A stretch of 5,102 bases of DNA from CAYLJO01 sp964383905 (GTDB lineage: Bacteria; Acidobacteriota; Blastocatellia; Pyrinomonadales; Pyrinomonadaceae). Made by a program: the position numbers and the translations under genes. The notes beneath the pieces were generated by a model that saw nothing but the letters and a program-made list of their open reading frames with translations, was not told where the DNA came from and searched no databases. Shown here one piece after another: positions 1 through 5,102 of the stretch; position 1 is the stretch's first letter, and each line of letters starts with the position of its first letter. Location: contig CAYLJO010000339.1 of NCBI GenBank assembly GCA_964383905.1, positions 1 to 5,102 of the forward strand, written 5' to 3'.

Positions 1-33
1 TATGCTGTTTCGAGGAAGGTGCGAAAAGAATAA

Positions 34-39
34 AAGGAG
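34..39 (+). promoter_or_regulatory. Shine-Dalgarno site of the MOSC gene
   Basis: AAGGAG lies 8 bases before the ATG at 48. It is a near-ideal ribosome binding site and fixes the start of the MOSC-domain gene. No promoter can be judged because only 33 bases precede it in the window. Confidence 0.8.
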
Positions 40-47
40 AAGTTAAT

Positions 48-838
48 ATGACAACTATTGGAACTGTCGAAAGTTTATGGCGTTACCCGATTAAAAGCAT
101 GAGCGGCGAGACGATGACTGAAGTGTTTATGGGATTTTCCGGATTTTACGGCGACCGATGCTTCGCCTTCAAGAATTCATCGGCACGCAAAGGATTTCCT
201 TATCTGAACGCAACGGTACAGCAACAAATGCTGCGCTATCGCCCACAGTTTCGTTATGCCGAAAGAGCAGCGAAACCACCGATTTGACCGAAGCGATGAG
301 CATCGCACCCGGTATCACTCCGGCAAACGCCGAACCGAACGACCTGATATTGGATGTCGTTACGCCGTCAGGCGCGGTCGTCGCTGTTGATGACCCGGCC
401 TTGATAGAAATGCTCGGTGAAGGATTGCGTGGTGAAAATCAGCTCACGCTCGTGCGTTCAGACCGCGCGTTGACCGACTGTCGCCCAGTTTCGTTGATTG
501 GCCTGCAGACTGTCCGACAGGTCGAAGCTGAGTTGGGCATACCGATTGATAAACGACGCTTTCGGGCAAACATCTATCTTAATCTCGCATTGGATAACGG
601 CTTTGCCGAGGATGAGATGGTGGGTCGGAAACTGCGTATCGGATCGAGCGCGGTGATAATGGTTCTGGAACGCGACCCGCGCTGTAAAATGATTTCGCTC
701 GACCCTGATACCGGCGAACACAACCCGGAAGTTTTACGCCAGGTCGCCCAGGCACACGCTAACTTTGCAGGCGTTTATTGCGCTGTTTTGGTTGAGGGGA
801 TATTGATGAAAGGCGATTCAATCCGTCTGTTAGATTAA
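48..838 (+). pseudogene. MOSC domain-containing protein, broken by a one-base deletion
   Basis: MOSC proteins (YcbX/mARC-like) have an N-terminal beta-barrel domain followed by a MOSC domain. The family is linked to molybdenum-cofactor enzymes and sulfur or metal transfer, and is thought to use a conserved Cys. The first frame (48-287, 79 codons) carries the typical N-terminal MOSC_N opening (VESLWRYPIKSMSGE, then FPYLNA and a Y/F-R-P stretch) and stops at 285-287. The rest of the protein continues in the frame one base back, from about 281 to 838. Adding one A near 282 (ccg-aat-ttg-acc) restores K-P-P-N-L-T-E-A and gives one 263-residue protein, close to the usual family length. The restored MOSC core has RSDRALTDCRPVSL, a KRRFRANIYL stretch and ERDPRCKM, whose Cys is about residue 213. 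The start is fixed by the AAGGAG at 34-39. As written the gene yields a 79-residue stub; an ATG at 296 could in theory restart translation of the MOSC half. Family assignment is firm; whether the break is biological or an assembly error is open. Confidence 0.85.
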
Positions 839-865
839 AAGCGCGACGCGGTTGCTTTGTTAAAA

Positions 866-1101
866 ATGTCAGAAAGTCCTGAACATGACTTTTTAAAACG
901 CAAGACCAATCAGGTTTTGTCCGATTTCTCCAATCTGAAATTGTATGGTTTTTATTCCCAGAGAATACGTACGTAGCTTTGGTCCGGACAATTGTTGAAG
1001 CAATGAGGAAGTGGGATGTTGATCTTCTAAAGATGAAGTATGCTAATGTCAGTCTGCTTAACAACGCGCTCATGCCGACCGCCAATCAGCATGCATCCTA
1101 A
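866..1101 (+). pseudogene. Unrecognised small protein, frameshifted
   Basis: I do not recognise the family. From the ATG at 866 a frame reads MSESPEHDFLKRKTNQ and on through NLKLYGF to a stop at 974-976 (36 codons). From about 950 the frame one base back is open to a stop at 1099-1101 and reads protein-like: FPENTYVALVRTIVEAMRKW and then a Lys/Leu-rich stretch ending in ANQHAS. Restoring one T to the five-T run at 949-953 joins the halves into 78 residues: a charged N-terminus, LYGFLFPENTYVAL in the middle, and a probable amphipathic helix (VRTIVEAMRKWDVDLLKMKY). It starts 27 bases after the MOSC stop, on the same strand, so it could be co-transcribed. The ribosome binding site is poor (ttgttaaaa), which weakens the call. 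It may instead be a remnant of a longer gene, or chance open frames. A minus-strand frame across the same bases looks less protein-like. Confidence 0.4.
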
Positions 1102-1212
1102 AGATGGAGAACGTAGACGGTGGCTTAGCTTGAGCATTAGATGCGGGGGCGTCATTTGGCACCTCCTGTGTTATCATGGCAGTTACGTGGCGCTTAGCAT
1201 GTTATGAATGGT

Positions 1213-1218
1213 AGGTGA
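1213..1218 (+). promoter_or_regulatory. Ribosome binding site that decides the Uma2 start
   Basis: AGGTGA sits 5 bases before the ATG at 1224, whereas the alternative GTG start at 1215 lies inside this site and has no purine-rich stretch at the right distance before it. The ATG at 1224 is therefore preferred. No convincing -35/-10 pair was found between 1102 and 1212; TTGGCA (1156-1161) and TATCAT (1172-1177) are only 10 bases apart, too close to be a standard promoter. Confidence 0.6.
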
Positions 1219-1223
1219 AAGAT

Positions 1224-1784
1224 ATGTCTTTCCAAATTGCTCGAAGACATTTTACGGTTGCTGAATATCATCGTATGGCAGAAGCGGGGATATTCTCAGA
1301 AGATGATCGTATTGAGCTGATCGAAGGTGAGATATTAAAAATGAGTCCGATTGGGAGTCTGCACGCCTCTTGCGTTAAGCGTCTGAACAAATTGCTCAGC
1401 AACCTTGTAGGGCAGAGCGCGATTGTGAGCGTACAAGACCCGGTCCAGCTTAACGATTTCTCTGAGCCAGAGCCTGACATCGCCTTGTTGCGGCCACGCG
1501 ATGACTTCTATGCTCAAGCTCATCCGGGGGCGGCTGATGTGTTATTGATTATTGAGATTGCAGACTCTTCCGTTGAATATGACCGAAACATAAAGTTGCC
1601 GACGTATGCACATTCGGGGATTCCTGAAGTGTTGATAGCTAATCTTGCTGCTGATACCGTTGAGGCGTATTCTGATCCGGTCAATGGAAGCTATCAGCGC
1701 ACGCGGTTGTATAAGCGAGGTGAAACTCTCTCACCGCAAATGCTTCCAGGTATCGCTATTAAGATCAGCAATATTCTTAGGTAA
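1224..1784 (+). CDS. Uma2 family protein (DUF820, PD-(D/E)XK nuclease fold)
   Basis: This 186-residue protein has the full pattern of the Uma2/DUF820 family, a PD-(D/E)XK nuclease-fold group often present in many copies in cyanobacteria, Chloroflexi and Acidobacteriota; its cellular role is not well established. Visible marks are the opening helix FTVAEYHRMAEAGIF (about 10-24), the RIELIEGEI strand (29-37) followed by MSPIGSLHA, the acidic site EPEPDIALLRPR (81-92, Asp85), the DVLLIIEIADSS strand (105-116, Glu111), YDRNIKLPTYAHSGIPEV (119-136, Lys124) and a C-terminal LYKRGETLSPQMLPGIAI stretch. Asp85, Glu111 and Lys124 have the order and spacing expected of the catalytic triad, so the protein may be active. 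Length is normal for the family. The start is chosen at the ATG preceded by AGGTGA; a GTG three codons upstream is possible. It stands alone, about 120 bases after the small broken frame and convergent with the receptor gene. No partner methylase or toxin/antitoxin gene is next to it. Confidence 0.9.
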   Translation: MSFQIARRHFTVAEYHRMAEAGIFSEDDRIELIEGEILKMSPIGSLHASCVKRLNKLLSNLVGQSAIVSVQDPVQLNDFSEPEPDIALLRPRDDFYAQAHPGAADVLLIIEIADSSVEYDRNIKLPTYAHSGIPEVLIANLAADTVEAYSDPVNGSYQRTRLYKRGETLSPQMLPGIAIKISNILR

Positions 1785-1820
1785 CAATCCGCATCTAACA
1801 GCTAATAGAGGCGCCGCCGT

Positions 1821-1842
1821 CAAGAGAAAAGATCTCCTCTTG
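1821..1842 (+). terminator. Weak hairpin after the Uma2 gene, possible terminator
   Basis: CAAGAG (1821-1826) and CTCTTG (1837-1842) can form a 6-bp stem around a 10-base loop, 37 bases after the Uma2 stop. A run of five T occurs only at 1852-1856, about 9 bases beyond the stem, so this is not a classical intrinsic terminator. The position fits, the structure is weak. Confidence 0.25.
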
Positions 1843-1924
1843 GGTCACTAATTTTTCACATCAGGGCACGGCCCAGAATTTTGCTATGCATAATAATGTC
1901 AAAGCATCTGCTATAATAGCTCTG

Positions 1925-1946
1925 GCATTGATTCCACCTTCAATGC
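1925..1946. repeat. Inverted repeat GCATTGA / TCAATGC
   Basis: GCATTGA (1925-1931) and TCAATGC (1940-1946) are perfect 7-bp inverted copies with an 8-base spacer. They could form a hairpin or be a dimeric protein site. No T run follows in either direction and no gene starts nearby, so its role is unknown. Confidence 0.4.
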
Positions 1947-2034
1947 ATTTGATGTGGAGTCCTTCACCTGGCCTCACTCACACTACTCCTTTCCTCTGGC
2001 GCTTAGATAGCGGGCACAAAGGACGCAATGACGA

Positions 2035-2122
2035 TGAATCCCGACCATGAATTTTTCAGTCCCGCGAGGGTTACGAAAGGTGACGAATTGTTACGAATAA
2101 TTTTTATTGGGACTGGGATTCA
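2035..2122. repeat. Two-part inverted repeat enclosing the GTTACGAA array
   Basis: The right arm GGGACTGGGATTCA (2109-2122) is matched on the left by TGAATCC (2035-2041) and CAGTCCC (2057-2063), which are split by 15 extra bases. The fold would be two stacked 7-bp stems with a one-sided bulge and a 45-base loop. The loop carries the three 10-bp direct repeats at 2070-2099 and a small A/T hairpin AATAA-TTT-TTATT at 2096-2108. The total of 14 matched positions with the right arm contiguous is unlikely to be chance, but its function cannot be told from sequence. Confidence 0.5.
2070..2099. repeat. Three tandem 10-bp repeats, consensus GTTACGAAWN
   Basis: GTTACGAAAG, GTGACGAATT and GTTACGAATA follow each other without gaps, at 2070, 2080 and 2090. 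The 8-bp core differs at one position in the middle copy. The 10-base period is close to one helical turn, which is typical of iterated protein sites, but similar short TTACGAA-type simple repeats also occur as spacer DNA in environmental genomes. Confidence 0.6.
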
Positions 2123-2147
2123 CAGGCTAATTGTTGTGTTTAATTAA

Positions 2148-2196
2148 GTTACTGAGGTAACAGCGGGATTTGGGTGTAACCCTGAGGCTAGCGCCT
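2148..2196. repeat. Row of three small hairpins
   Basis: Three adjacent short palindromes lie within 49 bases: GTTAC-tgag-GTAAC (2148-2161), GGGT-gta-ACCC (2172-2182) and AGGC-tagc-GCCT (2185-2196). Each stem is only 4-5 bp, so singly they mean little. Their succession suggests a structured non-coding element or repeat remnant. No RNA family is recognised. Confidence 0.3.
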
Positions 2197-2266
2197 AGTC
2201 GGTAGAGGTGTGCCCGCATTCCGCTCAGCCGAGAACATCTATAGCGATGATCGCAGGGCCCAGCGA

Positions 2267-2320
2267 CCTTTGTGGCTTGGCGCCTTTCCTCCGCCTTCCT
2301 CCGCGTCCTCTGCGGTTCAC
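2267..2320. repeat. CCTCTGCGG-type intergenic repeat
   Basis: The stretch runs ctttgtggc, ttggcgc, then CCTCCGC twice and CCTCTGCGG, ending in gttcac; on the other strand it reads as the familiar 'accgcagaggacgcggagg...' pattern. Degenerate repeats of this kind (units of about 7-11 bases based on CCTxTGCG) are scattered between genes in many environmental bacterial genomes, from my general knowledge. Strong pyrimidine skew on the + strand stands out from the surroundings. It lies 29 bases past the receptor stop codon. Confidence 0.55.
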
Positions 2321-2348
2321 ATCCCTTCTTCCATCCATTAAATATGCT

Positions 2349-4898
2349 CTAGAAATCCAGCTCAAACTTTCCGCGAACCGACGTCCCCAGGCTGTTGAAA
2401 AACTGGCCGAAGCGCGGGCTGCCCAGATTGTTCTGCACGTCACGAGGATTAAAGTGATTCGTGATATTGAAGATGGCCACACCGATGCGCGCCCTGTGCT
2501 TTTCAAATCTGGGGACGCGGAAGCCCTTGGTCACCTGCGCGTCAAGCGAGATGAAGGTCGGAAGGCGCCCCGCCCAATTTCTTGGGCCGACAAAGTCCAA
2601 CTGCTCATTCACGAATGAGTATGGAAACCCCGAGCGAATCTCCAGGCTTGGCGCGATCCTAATGTCATGGCCCGTCTTCCACTGGCCGTAGACGAGAAAA
2701 CGGTGCGGAGAGTCAAACGGAAGCCTCCCGTACTCGTTGGGGCGCACGACGTAGGCCGGAAAGTCGCCGAGGAAGTTATCCACCGTATTGAGATCGCCGC
2801 GCGCGCTTGACCACACGTAGGAGGCATTCCAGTGGCCCATCCGGGTGTTGTTATAGGTTGCGAGCAGTTGCAGCTCCCGGTACTGCGATCGGCCGTGGCT
2901 GCCCAGCACGAGCAGGCCCTTGTGAGACCCGCTGACGCTCGGGTTAATAATTAAGTCATCCGTCGTCGACCGCTGGAGATAGCCGACGCGCGCCGTCACG
3001 TGCTTCGTCAGACCTCGGTCGGCTTGCAGGCTCCACCTGATGCTGCGCGGGCTGCGCAAGCTCAGCTCGACTATATTCCTGAAGCGGCGCGGGCCGTCGA
3101 TGATGGAGAAACCATCGGCCGCGTAGGTCGTCACGACGCGCTTCGGCAGATGTATTACGCTCGAAGAGTCGAAGATTGGCTCATCATCCCCTTCAGCCCC
3201 GAACCCAAAGTAGGTGACCGAGAATGGGGTGCGGCCGTAGAAGAGGCCGACCCCACCGCGGATGATCGTGCGATCATCCTTGAGCGGCAGGAACATCAAT
3301 GAGAGGCGCGGCGCAATATTATTTGCCCTGTTGATCCCGCTCCGGTCGTAGCGCAGCCCGGCATCAACCGTCAGCTTCTGCCCCGCCACCCACCGGTCCT
3401 GCACAAAGGCGGCCAGCTCGCCGACCTGATGGCTCACTCTCCCGATGCCCATAAAGTCGATGCGCTGAGCGAGAGTGCCATCGTTGCGGCGAATCAGGAT
3501 GGGCCGATAGCGCAACCGGGCCGAAACAGCCGTGTGATCCACCTCGCTGCCGAGCTTGATGGAATGCTGGCCGTGGAAGGTGAAAGGGCGGGCGTAGAAG
3601 GTTTCCTGCCACTGGAAGCGCCGTGTTTGGCGACGCGTGTCGGCGAAATAGTTGCCGCTGCTGCCGTCCGGTAAAAGCGTCAGCGGCTGCGTCCCCTGCC
3701 CGTAGACGTAAAAATCAAAGGTCTTATAACTCAGGGCCGACGAGAGGAACGATGCGTCATTGAAGATCGCCTGCTCCGAGACGGAGAAGAGTGACCCGCG
3801 CTGCCTGGTGTTCGGCGTCGTCTGTTGTGACGCGAAGGTGTTGAGTCCGACGTAGCGTGCCTCCTGCGGAAAGAAGGCGGCAATCATCTTCACCCGATTA
3901 TTCTTGTTGAGCGTGAAATCAAATTGCGTGAAGGAGTTGAAGCTCTGTGACGTCGAGTTGTCTCGCGGGCCGGGAATGCTCGGCACGCGGACTCGTGTGA
4001 AGCGGTATTCGAAGGACTGTAAAAAGAATAAGCGGTCGCGGATGACGGGGCCCCTCAGTGTCACCCGCGGCCTGAACGAATATACGGGGCCACTGAGGAT
4101 ATAGCGGAATGTCGGGAAGAAGCGTGCGGCGGTAACCTTAAACTTATTGGTTCCGGCCTTCGTCTCCAGGTTGGTCGCGCCGCCGGTGAGCCGCCCGAAC
4201 TCGGCCGAGTAGGGATTCTCCTCGACGTGCACGCTGGCCGCCGCTTCGATCGGGATATCAAAAGCTAAGTTGCCGGTGACGGGGTCGGCAACATCGACGC
4301 CGTTGACCGTATAAGCGCTCTGTCCGGCGCGCGCTCCCTTGAGGTGATCGAGCCCGTCATTACCGCGTACCACCCCCGGCGTGAGCGCCAGCGCGCTCTG
4401 GTAGTTCTCGGCACGGAGCGGTAAATCTTTTAAAAGTTCCTCGCGCACGATGTTGGAAGTGGTCGTCTCGGACGTGCTCAGCAGGCCCTCCTCGTCGCGC
4501 ACCGTGACGGATTCAGAGACCGTTGCCGTGAGCTCAATCTCGACCGTGAGTGTTGCGCCCGCCGTCAGGCCAATCTCGCGCTTCACGCCCGGCAATCCGT
4601 CCGCGTCGACGGTCAGCAAGTAGGTCGCATCGGGTAGACCAATGAAAGTAAAATTGCCTGCGTTATCTGTGACAGTCTTGAAGGATTGGCCCGGCAAATC
4701 ACGATTGACCAGTGTGACCCGCGCGCCGGGGATTGGGGCAAGGCGCGTGTTCGCGGCCCCCGTGGTTGCCATCACGGTGCCCTTAATGCTACCGGTCGCC
4801 ACGTTGGCAATGGCAAAGGATGGCTGAGTCGTCAAAACGAGAAATATAAAGATCACCGGCAATGCGAAAACAGTTGTGGATTTGCTCGCCGCTTTCAT
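2349..4898 (-). CDS. TonB-dependent receptor, Oar-like, with carboxypeptidase-regulatory-like domain
   Basis: This is an outer-membrane beta-barrel receptor of 849 residues that would import a large or scarce substrate using TonB/ExbBD energy; the substrate cannot be told. A signal peptide covers about 1-29 (Lys2, Lys6, hydrophobic core VFALPVIFIFLVL, cleavage after PSFA or AIA). Residues about 36-125 form a carboxypeptidase-regulatory-like beta domain (GSIKGTV, PGARVTLVN, TDNAGNFTFIGLPDATYLLTV). ESVTV at 129-133 resembles a TonB box. The plug spans about 144-250 (LKDLPLRAENYQSALALTPG, YTVNGVDVADP, NPYSAEFGRLTGG, TKAGTNKF). The barrel fills the rest, with AAFVQDRW, DAGLRYDRSG, NITNHFNPRDVQ and the end GKFELDF, whose terminal Phe fits the BAM insertion signal. 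It is somewhat shorter than many Oar-like proteins (about 1000 residues or more) but appears complete. The ATG at 4898 is set by the signal peptide; the ribosome site before it (AAAGATT) is weak. No SusD-like, regulator or transport gene is adjacent in the window. Confidence 0.93.
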   Translation of the reverse strand: MKAASKSTTVFALPVIFIFLVLTTQPSFAIANVATGSIKGTVMATTGAANTRLAPIPGARVTLVNRDLPGQSFKTVTDNAGNFTFIGLPDATYLLTVDADGLPGVKREIGLTAGATLTVEIELTATVSESVTVRDEEGLLSTSETTTSNIVREELLKDLPLRAENYQSALALTPGVVRGNDGLDHLKGARAGQSAYTVNGVDVADPVTGNLAFDIPIEAAASVHVEENPYSAEFGRLTGGATNLETKAGTNKFKVTAARFFPTFRYILSGPVYSFRPRVTLRGPVIRDRLFFLQSFEYRFTRVRVPSIPGPRDNSTSQSFNSFTQFDFTLNKNNRVKMIAAFFPQEARYVGLNTFASQQTTPNTRQRGSLFSVSEQAIFNDASFLSSALSYKTFDFYVYGQGTQPLTLLPDGSSGNYFADTRRQTRRFQWQETFYARPFTFHGQHSIKLGSEVDHTAVSARLRYRPILIRRNDGTLAQRIDFMGIGRVSHQVGELAAFVQDRWVAGQKLTVDAGLRYDRSGINRANNIAPRLSLMFLPLKDDRTIIRGGVGLFYGRTPFSVTYFGFGAEGDDEPIFDSSSVIHLPKRVVTTYAADGFSIIDGPRRFRNIVELSLRSPRSIRWSLQADRGLTKHVTARVGYLQRSTTDDLIINPSVSGSHKGLLVLGSHGRSQYRELQLLATYNNTRMGHWNASYVWSSARGDLNTVDNFLGDFPAYVVRPNEYGRLPFDSPHRFLVYGQWKTGHDIRIAPSLEIRSGFPYSFVNEQLDFVGPRNWAGRLPTFISLDAQVTKGFRVPRFEKHRARIGVAIFNITNHFNPRDVQNNLGSPRFGQFFNSLGTSVRGKFELDF

Positions 4899-5102
4899 GC
4901 CAATCTTTAGATGGATCGGATCAAGACCTTGATTTTAATACATGTCGAATCGATACCGTTTTTCATTTTTGAAAGTAACTTTGCCGCTTGAAATTTTAAC
5001 ATTTTCCGGTAATATACGTATGCGCCATACAGAGGGAATCCCATTCACCCGGGCGTGCGACTTCCACCTTACGGCCGCGTTTCACCTAACTCTTTAAATT
5101 GA
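4899..5102. other. 5' leader and upstream region of the receptor gene
   Basis: No gene is seen here. It must hold the promoter of the receptor gene unless transcription enters from beyond the window. Read on the minus strand, TAAAAT (4932-4937) is a possible -10 box, but no acceptable -35 box lies 16-18 bases upstream. GGGAATCCC (5034-5042) is a 9-base palindrome next to a GC-rich patch (5049-5080) that differs from the A/T-rich leader. A 25-codon + strand frame at 5020-5097 has no ribosome site and is not called. Confidence 0.4.

Larger units (their letters stand above)
1785..2348. other. Convergent intergenic region without a credible gene
   Basis: This 564-base gap separates the ends of the Uma2 gene and the receptor gene. 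Open frames here are short, lack ribosome binding sites and show no family motifs. It is richer in A/T than the receptor gene in its first two thirds, then GC-rich near 2260-2320. It holds several inverted and direct repeats listed separately. A TATAAT lies at 1912-1917 inside the small palindrome GCTATAATAGC, but no suitable -35 box precedes it at 16-18 bases. Confidence 0.6.

Noticed and set aside
759..1085. 108-codon minus-strand open frame
   Set aside because: It overlaps the end of the MOSC coding region in antisense, has no family motif or ribosome site, and the + strand frames over 866-1101 read more like protein.
1912..1917. TATAAT as a -10 promoter box
   Set aside because: No matching -35 box lies at 16-18 bases, no gene follows on the same strand, and the hexamer is the centre of a short palindrome.
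1188..2006. Direct repeat TGGCGCTTAG at 1188-1197 and 1997-2006 flanking the Uma2 gene, as if marking an inserted unit
   Set aside because: A 10-base match is expected by chance several times in a 5 kb window, and no terminal inverted repeats accompany it.
2208..2618. 136-codon plus-strand open frame
   Set aside because: Its second half is antisense to the well-supported receptor C-terminus and its first half is repeat-derived; it has no recognisable motif.
3000..3302. 100-codon plus-strand open frame inside the receptor gene
   Set aside because: It is an antisense shadow of the GC-rich barrel-coding region with no independent support.
5020..5097. 25-codon plus-strand open frame at the window end
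   Set aside because: There is no ribosome binding site and no recognisable sequence; it is too short to support alone.

Overview
This 5.1 kb window looks like a piece of an environmental bacterial chromosome, most plausibly from Acidobacteriota (perhaps the Blastocatellia side of the phylum). That placement is an inference from gene style: an Oar-like TonB-dependent receptor with an N-terminal carboxypeptidase-regulatory-like domain, an orphan Uma2-family nuclease-fold gene, and long intergenic spaces holding small repeats. No rRNA, tRNA, CRISPR array, transposase or integrase is visible.

Left part (1-1784, + strand): a MOSC-domain gene (48-838) is split by the loss of one base near 281-284. 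It is followed by a second, much smaller reading frame (866-1101) that also becomes one continuous 78-residue protein if one T is restored to a T run near 949-953. After a short spacer comes an intact Uma2-family gene (1224-1784) with its own ribosome binding site. Two one-base losses in adjacent frames suggest either local gene decay or indel errors in the assembly.

Middle part (1785-2348): a 564-base gap between convergent genes, without a credible gene but with several structures. These include a weak hairpin after the Uma2 gene, a 7-bp-stem hairpin, a two-part inverted repeat that encloses three 10-bp tandem copies of a GTTACGAA motif, a row of three tiny hairpins, and a GC-rich purine/pyrimidine-skewed repeat of the 'CCTCTGCGG' type next to the end of the receptor gene.

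Right part (2349-5102, - strand): one long intact gene for an outer-membrane TonB-dependent receptor of 849 residues (signal peptide, carboxypeptidase-like beta domain, TonB-box-like stretch, plug, barrel, terminal Phe). Its 5' leader fills the last 204 bases.

The genes do not form an evident pathway: a sulfur-carrier-type MOSC protein, a nuclease-fold protein and an outer-membrane receptor share no clear function. I see no strong case for a new multi-gene system. The best leads are the cryptic small gene at 866-1101 and the structured repeat island at 2010-2217.
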